Source: Alphaproteobacteria bacterium (GTDB lineage Bacteria > Pseudomonadota > Alphaproteobacteria > GCA-2731375). Taken from it: a stretch of DNA of 64,000 bases. Below the pieces are notes generated by a model. The model was not told the DNA's origin. It was given only the letters and a program-made list of their open reading frames with translations, and did not search any database. Below, in pieces: positions 36,632-46,165 of this stretch (position 1 is the stretch's first letter; each line of letters opens with the position of its first letter). The stretch lies in contig JADHTB010000009.1 of NCBI GenBank assembly GCA_016776605.1, positions 95,453-159,452 on the forward strand, given 5' to 3'. Made by a program: the position numbers and the translations under genes.

Positions 36632-37585
36632 ATGAGCAAAATGGGCAAACGAGCGATCACAATTCTACTGGCGGCGCCGCGGGGCTTTTGCGCCGGGGTC
36701 GACCGGGCTATTCAAATTGTTGAATTGGCCCTGGAGCGCTATGGCACGCCGGTCTATGTACGCCATGAAATCGTCCATAACCGCTATGTCGTGGAAGGTT
36801 TGGAGCGCCGTGGCGCGATCTTTATCGATGAGCTGGATCAGGTGCCCGACGGCGGCATGGTCATCTTTTCGGCCCATGGGGTGGCAAAGTCAGTGCCCGA
36901 GGATGCCCGCCGCCGAGGGCTGTCTTTTCTGGATGCCACCTGCCCATTGGTGACCAAGGTGCACCGCGAGGCTGAAAACCATCATGCCAAGGGCCGCCAT
37001 GTGGTCATGCTGGGCCACGCCGGCCACCCGGAGGCCGTGGGCACCATGGGACAATTGCCGCCCGGTGAAATAACCCTGCTGCAATCCGCGGCCGAGGCGG
37101 AAGCGTTCACGCCGCCCGAAAATATGCGAATCGCCTATATTACCCAGACCACTCTTTCCGTGGACGACACCGCCAGCGCCGTCGATGTCTTAAGCCAGCG
37201 GTTTCCCGATCTGGCCGGCCCGCGTAAGGGCGATATCTGTTACGCTACAACCAATCGGCAGGCGGCGGTCAAAGCCATTGCCGGCCGCTGTGACGGCCTG
37301 TTCGTTATTGGCGCGCCCAATTCGTCTAACTCCCGGCGGTTGGTGGAAGTAGCGGAAGGCGTGGGTTGTGACTACAGCCGGCTGATCCAGCGGGCTGGCG
37401 ATATTGTCTGGGAAGATCTGGCGGGGCGGCACTGCATTGGTATTTCCGCCGGCGCCTCGGCCCCGGAAGTACTGGTAGAGGAAGTCCTGGCCGCGTTTCG
37501 CCAACGGTTTGATGTCAGCATCGAACAGGTCACCACCGCGAACGAGGATATGGAATTCAAATTACCCGCTGAGTTGCGCGGTTAA
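36632..37585 (+). CDS. ispH: 4-hydroxy-3-methylbut-2-enyl diphosphate reductase
   Basis: A 317-residue iron-sulfur enzyme carrying out the last MEP-pathway step, forming IPP and DMAPP. The three cluster cysteines are visible: [11 protein letters not shown] near the N-terminus, [11 protein letters not shown] in the middle, and CYATTNRQ later. His residues in RHEIVHN and [14 protein letters not shown] and the [10 protein letters not shown] segment are in place. The start could be the first or fourth codon (MSKMGKRA). It is followed 16 bases later by thrB, a common alphaproteobacterial order. Confidence 0.95.
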   Translation: MSKMGKRAITILLAAPRGFCAGVDRAIQIVELALERYGTPVYVRHEIVHNRYVVEGLERRGAIFIDELDQVPDGGMVIFSAHGVAKSVPEDARRRGLSFLDATCPLVTKVHREAENHHAKGRHVVMLGHAGHPEAVGTMGQLPPGEITLLQSAAEAEAFTPPENMRIAYITQTTLSVDDTASAVDVLSQRFPDLAGPRKGDICYATTNRQAAVKAIAGRCDGLFVIGAPNSSNSRRLVEVAEGVGCDYSRLIQRAGDIVWEDLAGRHCIGISAGASAPEVLVEEVLAAFRQRFDVSIEQVTTANEDMEFKLPAELRG

Positions 37586-37601
37586 CTGGGTAGCGGCGGT
37601 C

Positions 37602-38564
37602 ATGGCGGTTTATACAGAGATCGATGATGAAGAGCTGCGTGATTTCGTGGCTGAGTATGATATCGGCACGGTCACGGGCTGCAAAGGTATCGCCGAGGGG
37701 GTGGAGAACACCAACTATCTGCTGCAGACCGATCGGGGCAGCTTTATCCTGACAATTTATGAGAAGCGGGTTGCTGCCAAGGACCTGCCGTTTTTCCTCA
37801 ACCTGCTGGATCATCTCGCCAATCGCGGAGTGCCTTGCCCGCCGACCATCCATGGCCGCGATGGCCGCGCCCTGCGCCAGTTGGCCGGCAAGCCGGCCGC
37901 GGTGGTAACCTTTCTACAGGGGATCTGGCCGAAACGTCCGACGGCGGTGCATTGCGCAGAGGTTGGCGCCGCCCTGGCGCGCTTGCATCTGGCCGGTCAG
38001 GATTTTCCCCAAACCCGGCGCAACGCCCTTTCGTTGGATGGTTGGGGGCAACTGGTCGAGGCCACGGCATCACGGGCGGACGAGGTGGCCCAGGGCCTGG
38101 GTGCGGAAATCGCGCGGGAATTCGATGATCTGCGCCGGCAATGGCCAACCGATCTTCCGACCGGGGTCATCCACGCGGATCTGTTTCCCGACAATGTCTT
38201 TTTCATGGGCGATAAACTGACGGGCTTGATCGATTTCTATTTCGCCTGCACCGATGCTCTGGCCTATGACCTGGCAGTTTGTCTGAATGCCTGGTGTTTC
38301 GAACGGGGCGCCGAATTCAACATTACCAAGGCCCGGCGCCTGTTGTCCGCCTATCGGGAAGTCCGCCCGGTCAGCCAGGCGGAAATGGCCGCCTTGCCTC
38401 TGCTGGCCCGGGGTGCGGCCCTGCGTTTTCTGCTGACCCGGCTGTATGACTGGTTGAACCGGGTTGATGGCGCCATGGTGAAACCCAAGGACCCGCTGGA
38501 ATATTTGCACAAAATGCGCTTTCACCGCCGCATCGGTGGCCCTGGCGCCTACGGCCTGGATTGA
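37602..38564 (+). CDS. thrB: Homoserine kinase, APH-fold type
   Basis: A 320-residue kinase phosphorylating homoserine on the way to threonine. It is the aminoglycoside-phosphotransferase-fold type, not the GHMP type of enterobacteria: [10 protein letters not shown] carries the ATP-site lysine, [11 protein letters not shown] the catalytic Asp, and [23 protein letters not shown] the metal-binding Asp. The N-terminal [16 protein letters not shown] and GVENTNYLL are diagnostic. The ATG at 37602, 16 bases after ispH, is preferred to an upstream in-frame start inside ispH. rnhA follows after 19 bases. Confidence 0.93.
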   Translation: MAVYTEIDDEELRDFVAEYDIGTVTGCKGIAEGVENTNYLLQTDRGSFILTIYEKRVAAKDLPFFLNLLDHLANRGVPCPPTIHGRDGRALRQLAGKPAAVVTFLQGIWPKRPTAVHCAEVGAALARLHLAGQDFPQTRRNALSLDGWGQLVEATASRADEVAQGLGAEIAREFDDLRRQWPTDLPTGVIHADLFPDNVFFMGDKLTGLIDFYFACTDALAYDLAVCLNAWCFERGAEFNITKARRLLSAYREVRPVSQAEMAALPLLARGAALRFLLTRLYDWLNRVDGAMVKPKDPLEYLHKMRFHRRIGGPGAYGLD

Positions 38565-38583
38565 GATTTATGGATTGAGAGTT

Positions 38584-39033
38584 ATGGATGCCATGGACGA
38601 AGTTGTGATCTACACGGATGGCGCCTGCTCCGGCAATCCAGGCCCGGGCGGCTGGGGGGCGCTGTTGCGGTTCGGCGACCATGAACGGGAATTAACCGGC
38701 GGCGAGCCCGGCACCACCAACAACCGCATGGAAATGCTGGCCGCCATCGAAGCCTTGGAAACTCTAAAACGGCCCTGCCGGATCGAACTGTATACGGACA
38801 GTGTTTATCTGCGCGACGGGATCACCAAATGGATCGTCAACTGGAAGCGTAACGGCTGGCGAACCGCCGCTAAAAAGCCGGTCAAGAATGTAGATCTGTG
38901 GCAGCGCCTGGAGACCGCCATCGAACGGCATCAGGTTGCCTGGCACTGGGTCAAGGGTCATGCGGGCCACCCCGGCAATGAAGCCGCCGATGCCCTGGCC
39001 CGCCAGGGCCTGGATGCCTATGGCCGGCTATAA
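38584..39033 (+). CDS. rnhA: Ribonuclease HI
   Basis: A 149-residue endonuclease degrading the RNA of RNA-DNA hybrids. The four active-site acids are D12 ([16 protein letters not shown]), E50 (NNRMEMLAA), D72 ([11 protein letters not shown]) and D136 (GNEAADALA), with the catalytic-loop His in [11 protein letters not shown]. The basic protrusion [17 protein letters not shown] is present. The start may be this ATG or one three codons downstream. It ends the ispH-thrB-rnhA unit and converges on the ATP synthase genes across a strong palindrome. Confidence 0.96.
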   Translation: MDAMDEVVIYTDGACSGNPGPGGWGALLRFGDHERELTGGEPGTTNNRMEMLAAIEALETLKRPCRIELYTDSVYLRDGITKWIVNWKRNGWRTAAKKPVKNVDLWQRLETAIERHQVAWHWVKGHAGHPGNEAADALARQGLDAYGRL

Positions 39034-39040
39034 TTAAGGC

Positions 39041-39094
39041 ATTAAGGGGACACAGTACTTATATCGAGTGATATAAGTACTGTGTCCCCTTAAT
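39041..39094. repeat. Perfect 25-bp inverted repeat between rnhA and atpF
   Basis: Arms 39041-39065 and 39070-39094 are perfect complements around a 4-base loop (gagt). The arm starts attaaggggacacagtac. A partial third copy of the arm end (ggtgtccccttaatga) follows at 39095-39110, touching the atpF stop. It could act as a bidirectional transcription stop between convergent genes, and its sequence resembles REP elements spread by REP-associated transposases. Confidence 0.75.
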
Positions 39095-39110
39095 GGTGTC
39101 CCCTTAATGA

Positions 39111-39590
39111 TCAGTTCAGATGTCGGCCCAGGTCCGCGGTGGCGACGTCGATCAGGGCATCGGCGCGGGCGCCCTTGACCTGCTGGGCCACGATCGCCGT
39201 GGCGGCGCCGATAGCGATTTCTATGGCCGCGTCGCGCACTTCGACCTCGGCCTGGGATTCGGCCAAGGCAATTTTCTCCAGCGCCGCCTGTTGCCGCCGG
39301 GCGATAGCCTCATCCAGTTTTTTCGCGGCGATATCGGCTTCGCGCAGGGCTTCGTCGCGGGCACGGGCAATAATCTCCTCGGCCTCCGCCAATGCGTCGC
39401 GCTGCTTACGTTCATAGTTGGCCAACAAAGCCTGCGCTTCCTCGCGCAATTGCCGGGCCTGCTCCAGATCAGCACTGATCTTTGCGGACCGTTCATCCAG
39501 CGCCTTGGTCAACATGCCCGGCACCTTGAAGTAAAACAGCACACCGGCGAACATCAAAAAGGCCGCGCCAACCCAAAATGTCGCGTCCAT
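39111..39590 (-). CDS. atpF: ATP synthase Fo subunit b
   Basis: A 159-residue peripheral-stalk subunit. One N-terminal membrane span (FWVGAAFLMFAGVLFYF, residues 5-21) is followed by a long charged helix rich in Ala/Glu/Arg (about 30-130) that forms the coiled-coil stator and ends in a delta-binding region. It is the second of two b-type genes; its start shares one base with the end of the b' gene. Paired b and b' subunits are typical of photosynthetic and many non-photosynthetic alphaproteobacteria. The F1 genes are not in this window. Confidence 0.93.
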   Translation of the reverse strand: MDATFWVGAAFLMFAGVLFYFKVPGMLTKALDERSAKISADLEQARQLREEAQALLANYERKQRDALAEAEEIIARARDEALREADIAAKKLDEAIARRQQAALEKIALAESQAEVEVRDAAIEIAIGAATAIVAQQVKGARADALIDVATADLGRHLN

Positions 39591-40093
39591 TAGCGGCCTC
39601 CGCTTCCGTTGTTCCGCATGGCATCATCGACCGCCTGGTCCGCATCCGCCTTGGGCACCTGGGCATCGATCAGACGCTCGGCCGCGGCCTGGGCCAATTC
39701 CGACGCCACGCCGCGCATTTCCGCCAAGGCCTCGGTTTTGGCATCGCCGATCCGGCCAGCCGCGGCGGCGGCTTCCGCAGCCAATATTCCGGCCACCTCG
39801 GCGTTACGCTTTTCGGCCGCGACCCCGGCTTCCACGCCAGCCTGGGCGATGGTGGCCTGGGCCTCGGCACGGGCCTTGGCCAACGCCGCCTCGTATTCGC
39901 CGATTACGGTTTCCGCTTGCGCCTTAAGTTGTGCGGCCTGATCCAGATCATCGGCAATCCTGCCGTGCCTGGTTTCCAGCACATCGGCCACGCGTGGCAG
40001 AGCCACACGGGCCATCAACAGATAAAGCGCAATAAAGGAGATCACTAGCCACACCATTTGTGGCGCGAAATCCTCCATCCAAAATTGTGGCAT
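39590..40093 (-). CDS. atpF2: ATP synthase Fo subunit b'
   Basis: A 167-residue b-type subunit with a membrane span at about residues 12-30 (QMVWLVISFIALYLLMARVALP), then an Ala-rich charged stator helix. The segment DVLETRHGRIADDLDQAAQLKAQAE is typical of b' proteins. Together with the downstream b subunit it should form a heterodimeric stator. It starts 84 bases after atpE and overlaps atpF by one base. The symbol is sometimes given as atpG or atpX. Confidence 0.92.
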   Translation of the reverse strand: MPQFWMEDFAPQMVWLVISFIALYLLMARVALPRVADVLETRHGRIADDLDQAAQLKAQAETVIGEYEAALAKARAEAQATIAQAGVEAGVAAEKRNAEVAGILAAEAAAAAGRIGDAKTEALAEMRGVASELAQAAAERLIDAQVPKADADQAVDDAMRNNGSGGR

Positions 40094-40177
40094 GGTCTCG
40101 CTCCGTTCTTGCTTCCAGCCGCCCCGGACACAAGATGCCGGGATGGTAATAGCCGCTGGGCACTGCCCAGCGATGGC

Positions 40178-40405
40178 CTAGAAGACGAACAGAATGATCA
40201 GCGCGACGACCAGTGCGAACAGGGCGATGGCCTCGGTCAGGGCAAAGCCCAGAATGACCCGGCCAAACACGGCCTGGGCCGCACCTGGGTTGCGCATGGC
40301 ACCGGCAACATAGTTGCCGAAAATCAGACCAATACCGATACCGGCACCGCCCATGGCAATAGCGGCAAGACCGGCGCCAATCAGCTTAGCAGCAGCTGGT
40401 TCCAT
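40178..40405 (-). CDS. atpE: ATP synthase Fo subunit c
   Basis: A 75-residue hairpin of two membrane helices forming the rotor ring. The first helix holds the GxGxGxG-like pattern ([15 protein letters not shown]), the polar loop is RNPGAAQ, and the proton-binding carboxylate is E58 in [17 protein letters not shown]. The lack of the sodium-coordinating Gln/Ser pattern points to proton coupling. Length and sequence are typical of alphaproteobacteria. It lies between atpB and the b' gene. Confidence 0.96.
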   Translation of the reverse strand: MEPAAAKLIGAGLAAIAMGGAGIGIGLIFGNYVAGAMRNPGAAQAVFGRVILGFALTEAIALFALVVALIILFVF

Positions 40406-40471
40406 AATTTAAATTCCTTCGTTTTCTAGCATGTGGATGGGAATGGGTAACATATCGAACCTGAACCTCGA

Positions 40472-41221
40472 TCAATGCTCCAGATGGATGGCGTCATTGA
40501 GATAAAGGCAGGTTAGAATCGTGAAGACATAGGCCTGCAACACCGCGATGGCGACTTCCAGGCCGGTCAGGGCAACAATCAGGGCAAAAGGCAGAACGCC
40601 GAAAATACCCATCTGGACGACAAAGCCGCCGAATACCTTCAACATGGTATGGCCGGCGGTCATGTTGGCGAACAGACGAACCGAATGGCTGATCGGCCGC
40701 ATGAAATAGGACAAAACCTCGATCGGGACGACCAGGAACAGCATCACCAGGGGCACGCCCTTGGGCACGAAGAACGACAAAAAATGGGTGCCGTGCCGGG
40801 TAATGCCGATAAAGGTGGTCAGCGCGAAAACCGACAGCGCCAGGGTAATGGTCACGGCGATGTGCGAGGTCACCGTATAGCTGTAGGGCAACATGCCCAA
40901 CAGGTTGCAAATGACGATAAAGCTGAACAGCGAGAATACGAAGGGGAAGTATTTACGCCCCTCGCTGCCGATGGTTTCCTTGATCATATCGGCGATGAAT
41001 TCGTACCACAGCTCGGACACGGATTGCCAACGGCCCGGCACCATGGCGCGGCGCGAGGTGGTCAGGACCAAGAACAACGTCGCAACGATCACGGCGCCGA
41101 ACATAAAGGCGGCCGCCTTCGAAAAAGAGATGTCGAAGCCGCCCAACTGCCAATCGTTCAGCCGGCCGATGACGAATTGGTGCATCGGGCTGCTATGTTC
41201 TATGTGGCGTTCAACCGTCAC
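40472..41221 (-). CDS. atpB: ATP synthase Fo subunit a
   Basis: A 249-residue membrane subunit forming the proton half-channels. The essential Arg lies in SHSVRLFANMTAGH; FVFSLFSFIVICNLLGMLPYS and ALTGLEVAIAVLQAYVFTIL are the conserved helices. The frame is open further upstream, but the GTG at 41221 is preceded by GGGAGA and gives a family-length protein, overlapping atpI by 11 bases. An ATG 12 codons later (MHQFVIG) is the alternative. The order atpI-atpB-atpE-b'-b is the usual split Fo operon. Confidence 0.94.
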   Translation of the reverse strand: MTVERHIEHSSPMHQFVIGRLNDWQLGGFDISFSKAAAFMFGAVIVATLFLVLTTSRRAMVPGRWQSVSELWYEFIADMIKETIGSEGRKYFPFVFSLFSFIVICNLLGMLPYSYTVTSHIAVTITLALSVFALTTFIGITRHGTHFLSFFVPKGVPLVMLFLVVPIEVLSYFMRPISHSVRLFANMTAGHTMLKVFGGFVVQMGIFGVLPFALIVALTGLEVAIAVLQAYVFTILTCLYLNDAIHLEH

Positions 41222-41606
41222 GCCCGTCTCCCTTTTCCGCCTCTGTCCCTGACTTGGCCTGCAACTTGCGTTGCATGTCTTCCGCTGTCTGGGCGTCCAT
41301 CCGTAGCGCGGTTCGCACCGCATTATTTATTCCCGCCGCGCCGCCAAGAAACAGGAACAACAGCATCAACCAGGGTTTGGTCCCGAACCAATAGTCCAGG
41401 GCCCAGCCGATGCCGGTACAAACCACCAATGCGACGACGATTTCAATAGAAATCCGCCACGCCGCACCCAGGCCGGCACCCACCATTCCGTCCGTCTCCG
41501 CCGCCGATTGATCAAGTCCCGCCGCCTGGCGGGCCTTGAAAATCCGGCCACCTAATTTTTCCAGGGAAGGCTCTTCCACGGACGGTGGGCGTTGCGGATC
41601 GGACAT
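41211..41606 (-). CDS. atpI: ATP synthase accessory protein I
   Basis: A 131-residue small membrane protein of the AtpI/AtpZ group that helps c-ring assembly or magnesium supply. Two membrane segments at about residues 52-70 (ISIEIVVALVVCTGIGWALDY) and 77-92 (PWLMLLFLFLGGAAGINNAVR) follow a charged N-terminus with LGGRIFKARQ. The start ATG at 41606 is preferred to an open-frame extension of 61 residues upstream, which has low similarity to the family. The upstream 236 bases separate it from smc and should carry the Fo promoter (TATATAG-rich around 41822-41838). Confidence 0.85.
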   Translation of the reverse strand: MSDPQRPPSVEEPSLEKLGGRIFKARQAAGLDQSAAETDGMVGAGLGAAWRISIEIVVALVVCTGIGWALDYWFGTKPWLMLLFLFLGGAAGINNAVRTALRMDAQTAEDMQRKLQAKSGTEAEKGDGRDG

Positions 41607-41842
41607 GTCGCTCGATAGCTGCGCCGTGATCAGGTACTCGATTAGCCAGTTACCGGGTGCCTTTCCGGCGGCTATTTGGCCAGCCAGGCCGGATAAATCC
41701 GACCATGACGAGACAATACAAGCACCCAGCCGCGACTGGCCGGAAGCGGGCGCACGATACGAATTGGCCCGCGACCTGTCAAGGGCCAATGCCTGACCGC
41801 TAACTATCTGATTTTCCTACGCTATATAGCAATATAGCAAAT

Positions 41843-44800
41843 TTAACCGGTGGCTCGAATGCGTTCCGCGCGAGCCAGATCAACCGAGACCAGTTGCGAC
41901 ACTCCGCGTTCGGACATGGTGACGCCAAATAGCCGGTCCATACGGGCCATGGTATAGGGATGATGGGTGATAATGAGAAAGCGGGTGCCGGTAATCCGGG
42001 CAATTTCTCCGACCAGATTGGTAAAGCGCTCCACGTTGGCATCATCCAGGGGCGCATCGACCTCATCCAGCACACAGACCGGCGCCGGATTGGTCAGGAA
42101 AACCGCGAACAACAGGGCCAATGCGGTCATGGCCTGTTCACCACCGGACAGCAGGGACAGGCTTTGCAGCCGTTTGCCCGGTGGCGAGGCCATGATTTCC
42201 AGACCTGCCTCTAATGGATCGTCCGATTCCGTCAGGGAAAGATGGGCCTTGCCGCCGCCGAACAGGCGCACGAACAGATCCTGGAAATGCCCGTCAACGG
42301 TCTTGAACGCCGTCAGCAGGCGCTCCCGGCCTTCCTTGTTCAGGCTGTAGATGCCCTGGCGCAGGCGGGCGATAGCCCCTTGCAGATCGGCCTTTTCCGT
42401 TGTCATGCCGGTCAATTGTTCTTCCAGCTCCTCAGCCTCCTGCTCCGCCCGGAGGTTGACCGCACCCATGCTGTCCCGCTCGCGCTTCAAACGCTCCAAC
42501 TTGCGTTCGGCCTCGTCCAGGGGGGGCAGCGCCGCATCGGGTTCCAGACCAGCGGCGGCCAGAACCGCCGTGGGTTGGCATTCCAGCGCCTCCATGATCC
42601 GCCGGGTCACCTCGGCACGGCGTTCTTCGCATTGTTCGACCCCGGCTTCGCCGCGCACTCTCTCTTCCCGCGCCGTGGCCAGGGCGCCTTCGGCGCGGCG
42701 TTGGCCGGCCGCCAGTTCGCTTGCCTTGCCCTCCGCCTGCAGCAGATCATTCGCCGCATTGTCACGGCCCGCTTCGGCCTGTTCGATCTGGTTCAGCAAT
42801 GCCTGCCGCTGGGCCGCCAGCTCCACCGGTTTCCGCTGCAGCTGCTCCAACTCGTCCCGCCCCGCATTGGCACGGGCAAGCAATTCGGATAATTGTTCCG
42901 CCGCCCCCTTGGCCCGCCGCCGCCAGCCTTCCTGCTCGCCGGCGATGGCGGCAAGCCGTTCGGCCCGGATCGCCGCTTCCCGCTTTACCCGGTCGTGCTG
43001 GCCCCGCGCCTCGACCAGTTCGGTGCGTTGCACGGCAACCTCGCCGCGCAATGTTTCCAATTGCCGGCGCAGATCGTCCAAGGGGGGCAGGGCGGCCAAT
43101 TGCGACTGGCTATCCAGCATCGCCGCATTGGTCTCCTCCAGGTCGCTCTCGGTCTGGGCCAGGCTTTCCACCACCGTGGCCAAACGGGCGGAACGCGCCG
43201 TGGCGTCCCGCTCTGCCTTGGCCTGAGCGTTGCGTCCGCGCTCCAACTCCTCGCGCCCAAGGCGGGCGGCTTCCCGCGCCGTGGCCCGGCCGCGCGCCGC
43301 CTCCGCCAGATTATCGCGCGCCGCCACCAGGGCATCACGGGCCCCGGCCAGGGTCGGCGCCAGTTCCGCCCGCAATTGGCCCAGTTCGGCCAGCCGGTTG
43401 CCTTGCGCCAAGCGCACGGCGGCGGCGGTTTCCGCCCCCGCCGTCACCGTAAAGCCATCCCACCGCCACAAAGCGCCGCCGGTCGATACCAGACGCTGGC
43501 CATAGGCCAATTCGGTCACCAGACGGGCCGCATCGCCAGCCTCCACCACGCCAACCTGCGACAACCGCCGGGCTAATGCCGCCGGCGCCTTAACGTAGCG
43601 CGACAAAGGCGTCGCCCCCGCCGGCAGCGCGGCGGCGTCGTCCCTGACCGCCAGGGTTCGCCAGTGCATCGGCGCCGCTTCATCGGTCGGCACGTCCAGA
43701 TCATCGCCAAGGGCCGCACCCAGGGCCGCTTCAAAGCCCGGCTCTACAGCGACGGCATCAATCACGGCGGGCCAAAGGTCGGCATCCTTGCGCCGCAACA
43801 ATTCAGCCAAAGCCTTTTCTTCCGCCGCCAGCTGGGCATCCTGCGCCTCTGACTGCTGGCCGGTCTCGCGCATCTGCGCCACGGCCTCTTCACAGGCGCC
43901 ATGGGCAGCCTCGATCTGCTCCAACCGCGCGGCGGCTTCTTCCGCCGTTTCCCTGGCCTGGCTCAACGCTTCGTTGGCTTGCCGCAAAAAATCATCGTCT
44001 TGTGCTTCCGCCGTCAGGCGCGCATGGGCCGCCTGGGCCTCCGCCTGCCGTTGGCTCAGCCGTTGCAGGCGTTGTTCCGCCGCCGACAGGCCACGGCGCA
44101 GCGCATCCGCCCCAGCCGCGCCCTGGGCCACTTGATCGGTCAACGCCTCCAGCGTGCTTTCACCAGCCGCCAGGACCGACGTCGTCGCTGCAACCCGTGC
44201 CTCCGCCTCGGCCCCCATGGCCGCTTCATCCTGCTGCTGGCCGCGCAATTGTTCAGCCTCGGCCTCCAGGCGGGCGATGGTCGCCACCGCCTCCTCGCCC
44301 ATGCCGCCTTCGCGCCGCTGATCGATTTCGATCTGTTGCAGGCGGGCCTGTAGTTGCGCCGAGGTTTCCGCGATGCGTTGTTCTTCCTGATCTAGGCCGT
44401 CACGGGCCACGGCCAGCCGATGCAGCACCGCCGCCGCCACCGCCTCCGCCTGACGCAGACCGGGCAGGCCGTTGGCGGCTTCCGTATGGGCCGTAGTGGC
44501 CTGGGCCGTGGCTTCGGTCAGACGGGCGACCTGGCCATTGGCCTGGGCCAGTTCCTCGCCCGCCGCCTGCAACTGCTGCTCGGCGCGTTGAAATAACAGG
44601 TGCAGTTGAATGCCTTCGAAATGGCGGACCTGTTCGCCGATCTTGCGGAAGCGTTTGGCCTGGCGCGCCTGACGCTTCATGTTTTGCAACTGCGCCTCCA
44701 GCGCCTGCATGACATCGTCCAGCCGCTCCAGATTATTTTCCGCCGCGCGCAGGCGCAATTCGGCCTCGTGCCGGCGGGAATGCAGGCCGGTGATGCCGGC

Positions 44801-45301
44801 GGCCTCTTCCAGCAGGGCCCGGCGGCCCACCGGTTTGGCGTTGATGATCTCGCCAATGCGGCCCTGACTGACCAGGGACGGCGAATGCGCCCCGGAGGCG
44901 GCATCGGCGAACAGCAATTGCACATCGCGGGCGCGCATTTCGTTGCCGTTGACGCGGTAGGCGGAACCGCTGTTGCGTTCGATCGCGCGGGTGACTTCCA
45001 GCTCCTCGGCATCGTTCAGGACGGCGGGGGCCGTGCGGTCATGGTTGTCGATGATCAGGGAGACTTCCGCCAGATTGCGGCTGCCCCGGTTTTGCGAGCC
45101 ATTGAAGATCACATCGTCCATGGCGCCGCCGCGCATGCGCTTGGCCGAGTTCTCGCCCATCACCCAGCGCAGCGCCTCGACCAGATTGGATTTGCCGCAG
45201 CCATTGGGGCCGACCACGCCGGTCAGGCCCGGCTCGATGATCAGTTCCATCGGATCGACGAAGGATTTAAAGCCGCTAAGCCGTAGTTTCGTAAAATGCA
45301 C
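41843..45301 (-). CDS. smc: Chromosome segregation ATPase SMC
   Basis: An 1152-residue SMC protein, the core of the condensin that compacts and segregates the chromosome. The N-terminal head has Walker A GPNGCGKS at residues 31-38. Two long Ala/Glu/Arg/Gln coiled coils flank a hinge near residues 500-640 (DLWPAVIDAVAVEPGFEAALG). The C-terminal head has the ABC signature LSGGEQAMTALAL and Walker B VCVLDEVDAPLDD. All features are complete and the length is normal. It follows a DsbA-like gene by 48 bases; DUF721-dsbA-smc next to mutY is a recurrent alphaproteobacterial cluster. Confidence 0.97.
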   Translation of the reverse strand: MHFTKLRLSGFKSFVDPMELIIEPGLTGVVGPNGCGKSNLVEALRWVMGENSAKRMRGGAMDDVIFNGSQNRGSRNLAEVSLIIDNHDRTAPAVLNDAEELEVTRAIERNSGSAYRVNGNEMRARDVQLLFADAASGAHSPSLVSQGRIGEIINAKPVGRRALLEEAAGITGLHSRRHEAELRLRAAENNLERLDDVMQALEAQLQNMKRQARQAKRFRKIGEQVRHFEGIQLHLLFQRAEQQLQAAGEELAQANGQVARLTEATAQATTAHTEAANGLPGLRQAEAVAAAVLHRLAVARDGLDQEEQRIAETSAQLQARLQQIEIDQRREGGMGEEAVATIARLEAEAEQLRGQQQDEAAMGAEAEARVAATTSVLAAGESTLEALTDQVAQGAAGADALRRGLSAAEQRLQRLSQRQAEAQAAHARLTAEAQDDDFLRQANEALSQARETAEEAAARLEQIEAAHGACEEAVAQMRETGQQSEAQDAQLAAEEKALAELLRRKDADLWPAVIDAVAVEPGFEAALGAALGDDLDVPTDEAAPMHWRTLAVRDDAAALPAGATPLSRYVKAPAALARRLSQVGVVEAGDAARLVTELAYGQRLVSTGGALWRWDGFTVTAGAETAAAVRLAQGNRLAELGQLRAELAPTLAGARDALVAARDNLAEAARGRATAREAARLGREELERGRNAQAKAERDATARSARLATVVESLAQTESDLEETNAAMLDSQSQLAALPPLDDLRRQLETLRGEVAVQRTELVEARGQHDRVKREAAIRAERLAAIAGEQEGWRRRAKGAAEQLSELLARANAGRDELEQLQRKPVELAAQRQALLNQIEQAEAGRDNAANDLLQAEGKASELAAGQRRAEGALATAREERVRGEAGVEQCEERRAEVTRRIMEALECQPTAVLAAAGLEPDAALPPLDEAERKLERLKRERDSMGAVNLRAEQEAEELEEQLTGMTTEKADLQGAIARLRQGIYSLNKEGRERLLTAFKTVDGHFQDLFVRLFGGGKAHLSLTESDDPLEAGLEIMASPPGKRLQSLSLLSGGEQAMTALALLFAVFLTNPAPVCVLDEVDAPLDDANVERFTNLVGEIARITGTRFLIITHHPYTMARMDRLFGVTMSERGVSQLVSVDLARAERIRATG

Positions 45302-45349
45302 TAGGTCTTGCTCCCGATAGGGGTACGAATTGTTGCGAACCTTGCGGCC

Positions 45350-45985
45350 CTATTTCAAATGGGTCGCCAGCAGCTCATCCCATTTTTCAATGGTCATATT
45401 GCCCGAGGTTTTCACCCCGTTGACGATGAAGCTGGGGGTCGAATCAATGTCGAATTCCTTGCTGCCGTCCAGCCGGCTTTGCAAAATCTGATCGGCCAGG
45501 GCCTGGCTGGTCATGCAGGCCTGAAAGCGCGCCTCGGTGAAACCGCCCAGGCGCGCGATGTTGGCCAGGGCCTGTTGCGGATTGGCCGCCTTGGCCCATT
45601 TCAACTGATTTTTGAACAACACGTTCAACATGCCGAAATAACGTTTTTCGCCGGCGCAGCGCGCCAGCATGGCGGCCTGCAAGGCCACCGGGTCGAACGG
45701 GAATTCGCGAAAAATTAGGCGCACCTTGCCGGTATCGATATACTTGGTCTTGAGCGCCTTCAGCGGCCCCAGGTGGAAGTTGGCGCAATGGGGGCAGGTC
45801 ATGGAGGCATATTCGATTATGGTCACCGGCGCGTCCTTGGCGCCCAGGGCCATGTCGCCCACCGCATAAGCCACAGATGCTGGGGTGGCGGGCGCGGACC
45901 AGGCGGCGGCGCTGCTGAAAACCAGCGCACCAAGCAAAGCCAGCCCAGCCAATGATGCTGAAAATATTACTCTAATTTGGGTCAT
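45350..45985 (-). CDS. DsbA family thiol-disulfide oxidoreductase
   Basis: A 211-residue periplasmic thioredoxin-fold protein. A signal peptide covers residues 1-31 (ASLAGLALLGALVF core), the active site is C64-P-H-C67 in YASMTCPHCANFH, and the cis-Pro loop is STPSFIVNG. An inserted helical domain lies between. CPHC is the DsbA active-site sequence, so a thiol-oxidising role is likely; the shorter length and DSBA-like subfamily fit the SMC-linked alphaproteobacterial form. An AGGAGG ribosome-binding site precedes the ATG at 45985; a 33-residue open extension upstream is rejected for lack of one. Confidence 0.9.
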   Translation of the reverse strand: MTQIRVIFSASLAGLALLGALVFSSAAAWSAPATPASVAYAVGDMALGAKDAPVTIIEYASMTCPHCANFHLGPLKALKTKYIDTGKVRLIFREFPFDPVALQAAMLARCAGEKRYFGMLNVLFKNQLKWAKAANPQQALANIARLGGFTEARFQACMTSQALADQILQSRLDGSKEFDIDSTPSFIVNGVKTSGNMTIEKWDELLATHLK

Positions 45986-46165
45986 CAGACCTCCTACCCA
46001 CAATATGTTGTGTTGATTATAGGCTGGCCATGGAGATCCCACAAGCCTTGCCCTGCTTAATTCAGCTACTGTTTGACAAGACATTGGGGCATAACCGTGG
46101 CAATCAAGGGCCTTATACCCGGCGCCATCCAGTCGCTTTAATCGTCTCAGGCGTCTCTAGTGGTC

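Noticed and set aside
39041..39094. Simple intrinsic terminator for rnhA
   Set aside because: The stem is 25 bp and perfect, is not followed by a T-run, and has a partial third copy, which fits a repeat element better, though it may still stop transcription.
42242..43576. Long open frames on the plus strand opposite smc
   Set aside because: They are antisense shadows of the GC-rich Ala/Arg/Glu coiled-coil codons; the smc frame has all catalytic motifs and the shadows have no domain or ribosome-binding site.
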